Shown: positions 1 through 12,600 of the stretch, piece after piece
Position numbering within the stretch: the stretch's first letter is position 1
Layout of the letters: every line of letters starts with the position of its first letter
Source of the DNA: Gerris lacustris
Lineage: Eukaryota > Arthropoda > Insecta > Hemiptera > Gerridae
Direction of reading: 5' to 3'
Assembly (NCBI GenBank): GCA_951217055.1
Contig: OX578278.1
Location: 32,191,105-32,255,104, forward strand
DNA length: 64,000 nucleotides
The notes under the pieces: model-generated
What the model saw: only the letters and a program-made list of their open reading frames with translations
What the model was told of the DNA's origin: nothing
The model's database searches: none
Made by a program: the position numbers and the translations under genes

Positions 1-545
1 CTTCACTACACAAAAAATTCGCTTGAATCAGGTTGAAATTTTACATGCCTGTTTCAATTGTAATTTAGACGATGTGTAAGAAGTTACACGTTCGGTGAAC
101 TCGTTGTTTTCTCTATTTTAAACGTTTAGGTCTGCTTTAATAAATTAAGCGATCTTTAACACTTCATAGCGGTGTCGGTGTTTGTTTTACTAAAAACATT
201 TATTTATAAAAGTTGTTTGTCTCATTAAATAGATGAAGTTAGAATATTTTCCCGTCCTAAAATTTCAATTTTACATTTAAAGCCTACGTTTACGCGAGTG
301 TTGCACGCGAACGCTTGGACGGCTAACGTTGTCCAACGAACTCGCCCTGGGCATTGATAAAATGAACATGTGTACCAAATTTGAACTAAATCTGTCATCA
401 TTTACACAAGTTATCGTCATCGGTCGATTTCGTGGCGGTTGGTTTTGTGGCGGTTGGTTTTGTGGCGGTCGTTTTTTCCGGATTCACTCCTGGGCTCCAG
501 ACGCTGTAACGTGCCATAAGGAACTTCGTTCCAAAAATATTTAAC
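1..545. repeat. Family A (foldback arm) fragment at the window edge
   Basis: Matches 19440-19870 closely in the same orientation: CAGGTTGAAATTTTACATG near 30, a GCGATCTTTAAC block, the tail AACGTTGTCCAACGAACT, and the inverted shared core near 365-420. An imperfect GGTTGGTTTTGTGGC duplication lies at 430-470. Cut by the left edge of the window. Confidence 0.7.
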
Positions 546-2160
546 TGGGCGATTTTATTACCTTATAATATATAACTTTATACACTATTTTATAACGATT
601 TACAAAAGTAATATTAATTTTTTTAAAAAAATATAAATATTATTTGAACCTTTGTTACTAAGGATTCTATATGAATTTAAATTAGTACTCGGTATTATTT
701 CCTAGATAATGATATTAATAATTTTATAATATTGATTATTGAAGTTATTCTAAGGCAGGTGCACGAATACAAGTGGATCACATTTTGAACCCTCAATCAC
801 TTCAGTAAATATTAGTTCAAGTGTACAGTTGTACTCAATTGTGATCACGTTTACAAATTCACAATCAATCACGTTTTCCGTAAGCATTGAAGAGTAGTAG
901 AGTCAATTCTCAAAAGATAAGAAGCTAGATTCTCTTGTTATCTTATGATTACTGTTATCAGTACCTTTGCACCTCGTGAGATTTGACCGGAATCGTTTAC
1001 TTGTTCATCGACCGGGGATTCATCTGCTCTAGATAAAGCAGGTGCATCAGGCTAACTGATTTTCAAAGTCTTGATATCCTATCTGCCAGACTAACAAACA
1101 AGGTATACAACTTTTGTTATTTTTTATTTTAATTTGTACTAAATAATTGCTGCAATATTTACAAAAATAAAATAAATTATTTGTATTAAAAAAGCTTTTA
1201 CGGACTCTACTTGAAAGTTAAAAACTAAGAAATATAATGAGGTTGAAAATATGTATATACTTTGTGTATTCCATAATAGAGTATCCTCGAGGAAAAGTAA
1301 TTATTTACTGCTTGTTCTCAAACCTTTAAAGATGATAATATTTTCTTGATTTGGTGTACAGTGGTGTTTAGTTTCTTGACAACTTTAAAACCACCCTCAT
1401 TTTTGATAGTACCGTCAAATATTATTTGAAGAAGTAGTTCAGAATTGCAAATTTAATATTGAATATTATTTTATTTTATGAAAGTAAAATAAATGACTAA
1501 TAAATTAAATAATATGCTGACATAAGAAAATATCAAAGTTTTTATCCAGCATCACAATCCAGAACCGCACTGGTAAATAATATACTCTCCGAATTAGGAT
1601 AGGTATAAGTACTTTAATTCTAGGATTTAATATTCCCAAGTTATAATGTAGATCCTTTAGATTTAGAATGTCCATGTTGGTATTCATAACAAGCTTAACA
1701 TTCTAGGTATGCTTTATTTACCATGCTGTTTAGCTGTTTTTATCAATAATACTAATAAAAATATTCCCATCCTTCAAAACGACGTTCTTCACCTAATTCT
1801 TTCATATCCCGCCGGATAAAAACAATAATTCCGATGACTTATACAATACGGTTATCTAAGAAATATATATTGAAATATCTAAATTAGATAAGAATTTATT
1901 TTCAAATGTTATTGCTGATTTGACTCTCACATTGACCATGAACGTATTGTTAATGACCTAATATACTCGCTCCCAAACAAATTATGATTGTACAACCTTA
2001 GCATACTTAAGACTCATTTTAAGATATTTTGCCGATTAATTTATGTTTAAATATTAAATTAATCACATAATTTATAATGATTTTAGGAGCTATTTATAAT
2101 TTTTTTTTACAAGTTAATTTATTTTATTGCTATGTAGCCGGTTTTTTTGATTTTATATAT
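546..2160. other. AT-rich DNA with no recognised feature
   Basis: No coding potential or clear repeat boundary was seen beyond short AT runs. Confidence 0.5.
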
Positions 2161-2334
2161 ATTATACAGGGTGATTTATTTATAATGTAGAAACAATTAA
2201 TATTTAGATGGGGCACCTATATAGCCGCATTCAATTTTTTTCAAAAACAAATCACGACTTTTTCGAAGAACATTTTCGTATCTCTTGTTTATTTAAGCTA
2301 GAACAATTAAACTTAACACCACTTAAAAAGGGCA

Positions 2335-2955
2335 TCAACTTTCTTTTAAAATTACCAATACACTTGCTCCTGTAGCTCTGTTTAACCTAGGAGTTACAAG
2401 CGTTGGAAAATCAAAAGTTGAATTGTTTAAAAAAACATGGTCACAATGTGGTCTTTCAAAACTATCTTATTCTTTTATTTAACTTATGTGTTTAATAAGC
2501 TCAAAAATATCCTATTTCATTGTCATTAATTTGATATAACATAATATGTCCACTAAAATTAAATATTAAAGTCGCTAAATAAAAAAATAAATGAAAAAAC
2601 TCATTTTTCAACAACGAATTGAGTTTTTGGAGAACATTCGCAATGATTTCAATGACTTTTGTACACATTTTTAAGCGATGCATTATTTTTAGCAGCACAG
2701 CCTCAATGCTTTAAGCAATGGTTTGGCATATGTTATATCAAATTAAAGGTAATAAAATAGGATAGTTAATAAGCTTATCAAACACATCCCACATTTGTTG
2801 ATGATAAGAAAAGGTAGTTATGGATTATTGAGGAGCACATTGTGTGTGTGTTTTTTTTTTTTTTTAATAAAACTTTCGATTTTTCAAAGCTTGTAACTCC
2901 TAGGTTAAATAGAGCTACAGGACGAAGTGTATAGATAATTTTATGCCTTTAAAAT
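2335..2955. repeat. Inverted repeat, arms about 95 bp, 430-bp spacer
   Basis: The left arm 2335-2430 contains AACCTAGGAGTTACAAG. It pairs with 2860-2955, which carries CTTGTAACTCCTAGGTT and the matching CTCTATTTAACC/GAGCTACAGG blocks. It is probably a degraded DNA element. ACAGGGTGATTTA at 2166 recalls arthropod transposon ends but is not mirrored here. Confidence 0.55.
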
Positions 2956-2988
2956 AATGTTTAGTTCAGATACGGTTTTGTACATACA

Positions 2989-4067
2989 TCTATATTTTAA
3001 TAAAAGTCAACGTATATGTGTGTGTATGTTCTTTATACAAATTACAGCTTTAGTCCGATCTCGAAGAATATTTGCACACTTGACCTTCAAAGCAAGGGGA
3101 AAATCACTGTCTACATGAATTTTCGAAATTTAAATTTTGGTACACAGGGGTATGGGGTACAAGTAATTAATACTGGGTCAAAGTAATGACTACCTTTCAT
3201 TATGCATATCGTTAAAAAGCTCTTTAAGAGTACAGTAATTGTTGTTATGCATAGTTTTGTCATATTTTTATTTAGGAGTGGGGTAAAATGGAAACATATA
3301 TAGCTATATCTTATATAAAAAGAAGAGTGTCTGTATGAGGGTATGTCTTTTATAAGTACAAATTTACAGTTTTATCCCAATTTGATGAATATTTACACAC
3401 TTTTCCTTAAAAAAGGTGAAAGTCACTGCCTACATGAGATTACGAAATTAAAATTTACTACAAATTTTAAAGTAATGGATACCCTTCAAGATGCATATCG
3501 TTGAAAAGCTCTTAAAGAGAAAAGTGATTGTTGTTATGTACATTTTTGTCATATTTTCGTTTAGGAGGGGGGTAAAATGGAAATTTATATCTATATATGT
3601 ATATATAATAAACGTATGAGTGTGTGTGTGTCTGTTATTTATATATTAATCAACAGTTTTAGTCCGATCTCGATGAAAATTTGCACATTAGACCTTCAAA
3701 GCAAGGGGATGGTCACTGTCTACATGAATTTTCGAAATTTAAATTTTGGTACACAGGGGTACGGGGTACAAGTAAAAAATACGGGGTCAAAGTAATGAAT
3801 ACCCTTCATGATGCATACATATCTTTGAAAAGCTCTTCAAGAGTACAGTAATTGTTGCTATGTACAGTTTTGTCATATTTTCATTAAGGAGGGGGGGGGG
3901 TACATTTGGGATATTTGCAAATTATCCTATCAAAGAGGAGGGGGTATAGAAATAAGTGGGAGGGATAGAATCTCGCATAGTAAAATAATTTAAATGTTTC
4001 TTGATGGTAGTTTATAAACTTATAAATTAAAATAACACTCCGTTGCGAAGTACGGGTATCCAACTAG
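2989..4067 (+). mobile_element. Non-autonomous Helitron with three 5'-module copies
   Basis: The 5' end is TC at 2989 after an A. The 3' end has the hairpin CCGT-tgcgaagt-ACGG at 4040-4055, then a 12-nt spacer ending in CTAG at 4064-4067, followed by T. These are the Helitron hallmarks: A/T insertion, TC start, CTRR end and a subterminal hairpin. The body holds three tandem modules of about 290 bp, starting near 3003, 3316 and 3602, each with a TGTG run, TTTAGTCCGATCTCGA and GGTACACAGGGGTA. No Rep/helicase coding is present. Confidence 0.72.
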
Positions 4068-4800
4068 TATATAATAAAATCATAAAAGTCATTTAATACT
4101 TAAAATTACATTAGTATCAATGTAATTTTATTTTTTAAATTAAAAAAAAATGGTAAAATAGGAGGAAGAAAAATAAATCATTTTCATAGACGCTATGACT
4201 CAAGTGGGACAGAAGTGCTTTATCTAGCTGATCTTAGCCAGACAAATAATAGTCATATACAAAAAGAGCAGCAGATAAGAACAAGTGAGATAATGACAAT
4301 TTAACGGAGGCTTCACAACTGTTCATTAGTCAATGCATAAAGAAATGTGTACGAATGATAATGAAAATGTACTACATATTACCGATTTATATTCGTATTT
4401 CAAGCGAGACATAATTAAAGAAAAAAAAATATTAAATTGATTTCTAAATCGTGAACTAGAATAGGAAAGATAAGATAGAACAGACGTTGATGATGAATCA
4501 AAACGAAAAGGATTCCCTGATATCTTTACCCAGGGTTAAGGACGTATCATTGAAATGATAAGGAATTAACAAATCTAATCGTCTTACAGGGAGGGGTTCA
4601 AGTTTAAAAATGACACGTATTTAGAAAACCTGCTAAATTCTCAATCAGTTCATAGTTCAGTTGTGTCCAGTGAAGCCAATTGATAACTTGTCACAGTCCA
4701 ATTTTTTTGGAGGAAGACTTAGCGAAGTTATTATTTTCTTCAAGTTTTCTTGTAAAGGTATAGTTTTTCTAGAGTTGAAATCAATTGTCGAAGCTTCTTT
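4068..4800. other. AT-rich spacer, nothing recognised
   Basis: No open frame above background and no clear repeat edge was seen. Confidence 0.4.
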
Positions 4801-5220
4801 GATATTTTTTTTTTAATATTTTTGATTTCGAGCTTAGCAAAGGTAATGGAAGTATTGTGATCATTTTGAAGAACGAAAAGTTTTCTCTCCCAATTTAGAA
4901 TTGCCTAAATCAAAATTAGTTTTTTGTTTTAGGTGTAGAAAAGGTCAGCTAGTATTTTTGAGAACGTCCAATATTTTCAAAGATACATTGTCCGATAACA
5001 TTTCTTCCTATCACATGCATGTGACGTGCGACAACAAAAAATAATTTCTCACAAAATGTTTTCCGATGATTTTAATGTAATTCCTCATTTATACATCCAA
5101 ATTAGCCCTCATATGATCCCATATTAATTTTAATAATATCTTTCTATCATGCATCCAATGCATGTCAATTATAATTATTTATCAATTAGCAGTCCTGACG
5201 ATTTTGATTAAATTTACAAT
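4800..5220 (+). repeat. Family E repeat, diverged copy
   Basis: Begins with CGAGCTTAGCAAAGGTAATG, the diverged start of family E (consensus CGAGCTTACCGAAGGTAACG). It then degenerates into AATTAGCCCTCATATGATCC. Confidence 0.55.
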
Positions 5221-5366
5221 ATGAACCAATATCATTAAATTAGTTGCTCTCCGGAGGAAAACCCTAGTTTCCGAGATATTTAGAAAAAATAATATCTACC
5301 TGTTGGAAATAGAAACAGGACCATCAACCATCTTTCATTTCCCAGCTGATCAAGTTATTTTTATTT

Positions 5367-5642
5367 AATATCCTTTTACTTTCTCATATAAAGAGAAAGT
5401 ATTGTGATGGTACGAAAATTCGATTTGGAGATTTTTATGAATTTACATTGAGTCCAAAAAAGTGGTTTTTAAAAAATGTCTGTCCGTCGTCTGTCGTCTG
5501 TCGTCTGTCTGTGCAGACGCCTGGAGCTTAAACTACTGGGCCGATTTTGACGAAATTCGGCGTAACATGTTCAGATAAAATATACCCCGAGGCGAAACCG
5601 AGATAGTAATTTTAAGTACAAATCCAACGATATAAGCCGTTT
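5367..5642 (+). repeat. Family B repeat, forward copy (5' half)
   Basis: Starts TACTTTCTCATATAAAGAG and continues through AGTATTGTGATGG, a CTGT/CGTCTGTC run and AACTACTGGGCCGATTTTGA, ending in CGATATAAGCCGTTTG. Matches reverse copies at 8150-8430 and 35060-35510. Confidence 0.75.
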
Positions 5643-5860
5643 GAAAGTTAGTTTGACAACGTTTGAATTCGTTGGACAACGTTATCCGTCCAAGCGTTCA
5701 CGAGCAATGGTTGCTTCAAATTTAAAATTGGTATTTTAGGTCGGGAAAAAATCTAACTTCATCTATTCAATGAGACAAACATTTTTTCAAAATAAATTTT
5801 TTTAGTAAAACCAACAGCCACACCGCTATGAAGTGTTGATAGTTTTTACACGATAAACAA
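5643..5860. repeat. Family A arm fragment
   Basis: Carries CGTTGGACAACGTTATCCGT, the CATCTATTCAATGAGACAAAC block and AAAACCAACAGCCACACCGC. This matches the left arm of the palindrome at 18440-18640 and directly abuts family B. Confidence 0.7.
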
Positions 5861-5889
5861 TATAACAATTTTAATGTTTTATATAACAA

Positions 5890-6875
5890 AAAGTACATTA
5901 TAAGATGCGAGGAAGCTTTGTGCCACACTAATTGGCAGTCTATATTTTTTTTTTGGTGGAATTTCATTTTTGAGTAACAGTTACAAGCAAAACTCAAGCA
6001 AAATTATATACTGCATAACTCAAACTACGTACGTATCGTGTTGCAACATGCACTACAAAAGAATGAAATAACAGATTCCAGTATAACAATCATTTAATTT
6101 AAAATGACTTTTGACATTTATTTTAATGATTCCACTCCAGGATTTGTTCATACTCAAGATTCCTTATCAATGAGAATAATAACAATACTCATTATATCAA
6201 CAAAAAAAAAAACTAGAGATAACGGATAAAAAAAAATTGTTAATTTAAAATATAAAATTTCCTAATATGCAAACGCAAGTATTATTCTAATGACAAGCAA
6301 TTGAAATATGATTGGGACAAATTAATTTATTGATAAAAATGTTAATTATCAACTCTTCAGTATTTGGGTCTATTGAGGAAATCAAAAGCCTCAATGTTGC
6401 GATATTTCAACCCCTTCTTAGATAATTTTCAATCTAAAATCATAAATGATTTAAATATTAATATAGTTCAAATATTAAATTATTATACAGAACAATAACA
6501 ATTACATTCTATTTTATTGATATTATCTAATTATTATCGTTCATATAATTTAATGTACCTAATCTAATATTTCTTAATTTTATTCATTACAACTAGCTAG
6601 ATTGTGCTTTACTACAGAGAGTGTAATTTTTTTTTTATTTAAAGGATTTATAACAGTCAAGAAACATTAACATTCTCAAAGCGAAAATATCTAGAGGCGT
6701 CAGAGTTTCCTTATCCCCTCCCCATGAATCAAAATCCAAATACAATTAGCAAAACCCTCTACTTAGTCATTGATCATTTTTAAATGTTAACTTTCTAGAA
6801 AAAGCCGATCTTATGCCTTCAGTAATTATTCCCTCTCCCCGGTGTCTCATTGCAATCCTAGGTTTATATATTATG

Positions 6876-6878
<3 letters not shown>
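5890..6878. other. Family E tail fragment, then AT-rich sequence
   Basis: 5905-5945 has GATGCGAGGAAGCTTTGTGC and the TAATTGGCAGTC tail of family E. Nothing else was recognised up to the dinucleotide repeat. Confidence 0.4.

Positions 6879-6966
<88 letters not shown>
6879..6966. repeat. (TA)n microsatellite
   Basis: An uninterrupted TA run of about 88 bp. It creates spurious Tyr-Ile open frames on both strands. Confidence 0.95.
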
Positions 6967-6969
<3 letters not shown>

Positions 6970-7504
6970 GCATATATATATATATTTTAGAGAACCGGAG
7001 ACCGAGCGCCCATGGAGCTCGAAAGGAAATGCCAAATTCTTAACAATCCCCCCCGCGATCTTGGGCTCATTTTTTTCGAGGCATATCGATGGCATGGTTT
7101 AGTTTCGGTTTTGGCGAGATCCTTTGTCCTTTTATATATTAAACATTATGCTTATATAATATATATTTCCTTATATATATTTTTTATATCTTATGATTGT
7201 ATCCCAACAAAATCTTTCCCCAATTATTATTAACTCCCTAGCCTCAGAAAATCAGTCTGGGCTCTATTCCCTTTTCATTTTTAACTAAAGATATTACTCA
7301 TGATGAGCAGTGGCGCACCCAAAGGGGGAAGGGCTGAAGACCCCCTCCCTCAGAGCCTTCATGAAAATATACAGACTTTCCCTGATTTGCCACTCTTTCC
7401 CTGATGAGATCCCTGTAATGAGTACGAAACGTCGGGATTCATAGTATCTCTGACACTATCTCCTCCTAAATATTTAAATGTATTAGACTCTATAATAAAA
7501 ACTA

Positions 7505-7693
7505 CAGTCACCTGGTCGAAATGACTTTTGCACATCTGTCAGCGTGGAAAAATTTAAAACTGGAGAGAAGGGAAGCCAATAAGAGCTCGCGATTTTGACG
7601 TCTAGAAGGTCAGATGTCAAAATCTTGAGCTCTCATTGGCTCTCTCTCGATTTTCCCACGCTGTCAAAAGTTAAACTCATCTCGACCAGACTG
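7505..7693. mobile_element. Tc1/mariner-type MITE with TA target duplication
   Basis: The ends CAGTCACCTGGTCGAAATGA and (reverse strand) CAGTCTGGTCGAGATGAG form the inverted repeat. TA flanks both sides (7503-7504 and 7694-7695). The interior has inverted ATCTGTCAGCGTGG/CCACGCTGTC and AGAGCTC blocks. It is 189 bp with no coding, and its inner part is related to the hairpin at 39866-40080. Confidence 0.7.
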
Positions 7694-8149
7694 TAGATAA
7701 CAATGATTAATATAAACTAATAATCTAATCAGGTCTGGAAGGATGTGATCTTTATAGTTTCACTTGTTATTATTAATAGTATCTTCTGTGGCGCGAGGCA
7801 ATAATCACAATATAATAATGAAAAACCCGACGTTGAGTCACATGAGAGACATAAAACGGGGAGTCCGTTTTTCCTTTACCATTTACCGGTTACTGATGAT
7901 GGCCGAGAGGCCGCAAACTAGTTATGTGAAATAAACATTAATTTTGTGGAGTGGCTTTCCCTTTTTCATTATTCTATTGACAACAACTCGCTCTTAATCT
8001 TCAATCACAATATCTTTAAAGATTGGATCCAATTGTGGAATCGAATCTTCAGACTCAATATCTTTCAAGACTCGGATGAAATCTTGTATTAGAAAGATAA
8101 TTTGTTCAGAATAAAACTGGTCTTAGACAATTGAAGAAAAGCTATTTTG

Positions 8150-8430
8150 GCATTCACCCTAGAAACCATACCGTTTTTGGAGCTAAAATTCGTTACTTAA
8201 TTTCGCCTCGGGGTATGATTTTTCTAAACATGCTGCCAAATTTCGTCAAAATCGGCCCAGTAGTTTAGGCTCCACGCATCTGCACAGACCACAGACGAGA
8301 GATATTAATTACTTAAAAACCCCTTTTTTGGACTCATAGGACCTCAAAACGGGTAAATACATCAAAATCTTAAAATCGAATTTTCGTGCCATCACAATAC
8401 TTTCGCTTTATATGAGAAAGTAAAAACTCA
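8150..8430 (-). repeat. Family B repeat, reverse copy
   Basis: Contains GGAGCTAAAATTCGTTACTT, AATCGGCCCAGTAGTTTAGG, the inverted CTGT-type run and the terminal CTTTATATGAGAAAGTA. Confidence 0.75.
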
Positions 8431-9116
8431 ACGTGGTGGCACTAAACGCTAGAGTAATATTAGCTCAGGTATCAATGTTTCCAATACAGTATGAACCTCA
8501 TTTTAATGGACAATTAGGGGCTTAAAGGTCGTCCGTTTAAATAAAAGTCGGGATGAAAAATAATTCGTTCAAATAATAATGCTAAATATACATCAATAAA
8601 ATACAATAAACTGCATTAATCTTTACAAGAAGATGGGCCTAGTTCATTTTATTGGTTTGAAAAAAAATAATTCATTTAATAACTGTTCTTCAGTTAATAA
8701 CTGATGGAGGTGTCGTCTTGCTTGGAAATATAAAACTTGTCAGATTAAAGTGAACAACATTTATTATTATGTGTATTATAATTAAAACAAAATAATCGTT
8801 CCCCAAAAAACAGGGGGTTAACTTTTCTTTTAACGAAAAAGCGTTATATTAGGTGTTAAATGAAAAAAAGAGAACACCCTGTGTTAAAATATTATGTTTG
8901 ATTTCCTTCTTTGTACCATGTATTCTATATATAGCATCTATGTATAGTATATCCTTAAAAAATGCGTTATGACTAATCAACCAAAACAAAGATCGATAAA
9001 TCAAATCATTTGTACAAACAAATATCATTTTTAGGTGCACATCGAAACCCAGACGGACCCCCCCCCCCCGTTTTTTTTTTTACATTAAAGCGTAAATATT
9101 TAAGATCTTGAAAACG
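8431..9116. other. No recognised gene; AT-rich with one poly-C/poly-T junction
   Basis: Holds a C10 run at 9060-9069 followed by a T tract. Nothing else can be supported. Confidence 0.4.
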
Positions 9117-9124
9117 GTTTGAGC

Positions 9125-9303
9125 CAGTGGCGTAGCTAGGGCATTGGGGGCCCCCGCAAGAACTTTTTGGGGGCCCCTCGCCAAACAAAATTGATGAGCA
9201 AGAAAAAAAAACCTCTTGCGTTTAGATCTGGGGCCCCTATCGTCGTTGTTTTGGGGGCCCCTCTGACGGTGGGGGCCAATGCGGGCCAATAGTTACGCCA
9301 CTG
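9125..9303. mobile_element. hAT-type MITE with perfect 8-bp target duplication
   Basis: The element runs from CAGTGGCGTAGCTAGG to TAGTTACGCCACTG. GTTTGAGC occurs directly outside both ends (9117-9124 and 9304-9311). The interior is very G/C-rich (GGGGGCCCC blocks) compared with the AT-rich host. It lies about 260 bp upstream of the CRAL-TRIO start. Confidence 0.85.
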
Positions 9304-9566
9304 GTTTGAGCTAGAAACTTAGGAGTAGATCCATTGCGTTTGGACGGTAAAAATGCATGAAACACTTTTGTTTTACCATCATTATAATAAACTGTTTAGA
9401 AGTTATAGCTGAAACAAACTTTTAAATGGCCACCTTTTGAACGGCTGGGCCGAATATGGTGGTTTACAACTAGTCCAATTTGTTAAATTACATATAACAT
9501 TATTGTTTTTGTATTTTTTATTACCAAATTGTGAATTATTTTATTATTTATTGTTTATACAGAAAA

Positions 9567-9693
9567 ATGTCGAAAGTTAGAATCGAAAGGGAAGCGCCAA
9601 GCGCTGAGGCTATGGAGATAGCTAAAGCAGAACTCAGAGAATCCCCGGAACTGGTAAAAGAGTCTTTGGAGAAACTTAGGGAACTTATCAGTG
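9567..9693 (+). CDS. CRAL-TRIO gene 1, coding exon 1
   Basis: Encodes residues 1-42, a charged helical leader containing ELRESPE and EKLRELISG. It ends in phase 1 at the donor GTAAAT. The acceptor TTGTTTATACAG ends at 9562, four bases before the ATG, so the transcribed exon probably begins at 9563 and a non-coding leader exon lies upstream; that leader was not located. Confidence 0.88.
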
Positions 9694-12600
9694 GTAAATA
9701 TAAATCACTTTATATTTATACTTTGTTAATTCTACTATTAATTTTTTTAAACATTAATTAATTTTATCAATTAATTGAACAATTAGTTATACGTGTATTT
9801 TTAATTTAGGTGAACCTAAACTTAATTATAGAACTGATGACGAATTCCTCACAATTTTCCTTCGACCATGCAAATGGTATCCAGAGAGTGCTTTGGCCCT
9901 AGTAAGTACAGTTTATTTTATTTTCTAAATAGATATAATATGCCTTTCAAAATAAAATCAATTGAAAAGGATAAAAAACTTTATTTTTTTTTATTTAATT
10001 TAAAAGGATTTTATGATTAAAATAATTATAAACATGGTCCAATTGATATTAAATTGTTTGAAGATGAACATTTATGCGACCTCGTAATAATGTTGGATAA
10101 TCATTCATTTTTCCTTAATAAACTTTAAGTTTGCGGTTGCTTCCAATCGCTCATGCGCATAACCTATTTTTTTAGTGATTTATTTTGAAATCTTTCTTAT
10201 TTAATAATTTATGATCATGGGACCATTCTTCCAGTAAGGTAGACGTTCTTAAAGAAAAACTTTAATGCCTGCTCGTAAAAAGCCTAATACACCTTATGAT
10301 TTTAAATAGTACTATAGTATCAACATCACAATACGAGTACGTAGCGCAACCGCTATAATTGGCTTCCGTAACCGTATAAACGATGGACGCCACTTCATAC
10401 ATGTGGCTACTCATTTATATCGCGATATTGGGGTGAACACCGAGCGAGGCGGATTTCGAAACCGTAACCTGCAGAATCCAAAGCAATTAGCAACCAGATG
10501 TCCCCTAAGTATAGGTTTTAACTTTATTTTTTAGATGAAGAGGATCGCAGACTTCAGGGATAAGTACGCCGATTCTCTTAAGGAATTAACTCCAGAGTCT
10601 GAAAAGGCAGCTCTTTGCGACTACAAGGTAGTCAATGTTATGGCTGAGCGAGATGCTAAGGGAAGGAGAGTCCTTATTGCTAACATTGGATGTAAGACAA
10701 TTATTTATACCAAGTTACTTCATGTTTTATTATTTATTCTTTCACACAGTATTGAAATCATGTAACATCGTGCAAAGGGAAACGTATGAAACATAGCGTA
10801 ATTTATATTCAAAATAGTTAAATAGTACATTTAATAGTTTTTCTAATTTCTATCCACGAAAAATTAAAGTTGTTGACCTATATCTTGAGTCTAAAGCTAG
10901 ACTAACTTAATAAAACAGAAAATTCTACGCTAATACATGTTAGTAAGGTTAGTGCTATAGTATCAACATCACAATACGAGTATGTAGCGCAACTGCTATA
11001 GTGGAGGACTTAGGCCCTCCTAATGGGCGTGACATTGTCAATTACAACACTGTTTAAATTAAAATTTAACAGCAACTAATAGAATTTACAACTTAAAGCC
11101 ACTTCCATTTCTGACGTATGAAAACTTCTCTAAAATTTTTAAAACCAGGAAATGTAAGAGCGTCTATGAAGGTAATTTTAAAGGATAAGGATAAATTGTC
11201 TTTACACGTAAAAAATAATAATAGTTAGTTTAAACTTTTAGGAGTCCACCCATTCCAAAGAGTAACAAGAAGCGAAGAAGTCAGTAAGGGTGTTTAACCA
11301 TTGTATATTTGAGGGAACATTTTTTTCTCTGTCGATTTGTCGATTGAACATTTTTTGTTAAACACCATATTTTAAATACTACTCGACAGATTTAGATTAA
11401 ATTTGGATGGTGTAGGTCATAATTTTAGCCCATTGATGATCCCATATTAATTTAAACCGTCTATGCAAATTTGATATTGCTTAAAAAAAAGGTCCCACTG
11501 GGAATCAAATCAGTCTCAACACAATCTCATGTGACGATTCGTCCAATAGTAGGACGCCAGGAAGCTATGTACCACACAAATTGGCAGATTATTTAATTTT
11601 GTTCTATTTCTTATTTTTTTCTGAAAATTAACTGAACTGATTATTAGCTAGAATGAATAAGAATATTAATCGATCATATCTGTTTCAGCTGCTTGGGACA
11701 CCAAAAATATCTCTGGAGATCAAATCTTCAGAATGCTGTACATGATCCACTTGGCAGCCATTCTCGAACCTGAAACACAATGCAGAGGAAGTGTTGTTAT
11801 TTTGGACTTTGACGGACTTGGTATGAAGCAGGTTGCCCAACTTACCCCAGGTTTCTCTCTTAGGCTTCTCTCTTTCATTCAGGTATTATCATTAATTAAT
11901 ATACTGTAAAGGTAAGAGCTAATATGATAAGGACATGCATGTTCTTGATGTCACCTTTCTTAACCGCTCCGATTCTGTTTATTTTTTAGTATTATCATAT
12001 TAGATTTAAGACTTAAGTTTGATTTATAAACTAACTCAATAGTTACCGAAGCTCCTCAGTGACTTTACACATGTGTGAAGTGTTGGTCGGTAAATCATGT
12101 TTTCAGAAATCTGAAATCAGCGGGGGGCCCAGTCTGAGAATTGATCCCAGATCTGTGTGGTCGCCTATCCAAGTTGGGACCACGCCTAATGCTGTTAATA
12201 ATATATACCCATAATTGAGACCCAATTATTATAACTTTATTAATTGAAAAGTTAGCTATTACCCTGAACGAAGTATTCAGGCCCTACTCAGCGACTTGGT
12301 AGTATCCATAAAATATGTTCACTTGTTAGGCCTCTCCTTGAATATGTTGTGCCCGTTTAGAATAATTTAGCTTTTGATCCGTTCGATGAAATCGAGGGAT
12401 TTATGCGGCTTTTTTTGCGAACATACTACCTCCAATATTTTTTCAATAGAGTCTTTTACTCTTATGAAAATTTATCTGAAGGACTTGAAATCTCGCTTTT
12501 GCCCCGGAGAAGGAAAATTGAATAAAACCCTTAATGGTGAGCTACGCTGTGAGGCAGTTGCCTCTCAAGTGCGGTGGTTCTACCAGTTGGTCGTCGAGCT

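Noticed and set aside
6767..7102. Open frames of repeated Tyr-Ile on both strands
   Set aside because: Translation of the (TA)n microsatellite. The same artefact occurs at 38720-38920, 40910-41269 and 43049-43334.
9531..9566. In-frame ATG upstream of the CRAL-TRIO start
   Set aside because: It lies before a good splice acceptor (ends 9562) and encodes residues unlike the family's N-terminus.
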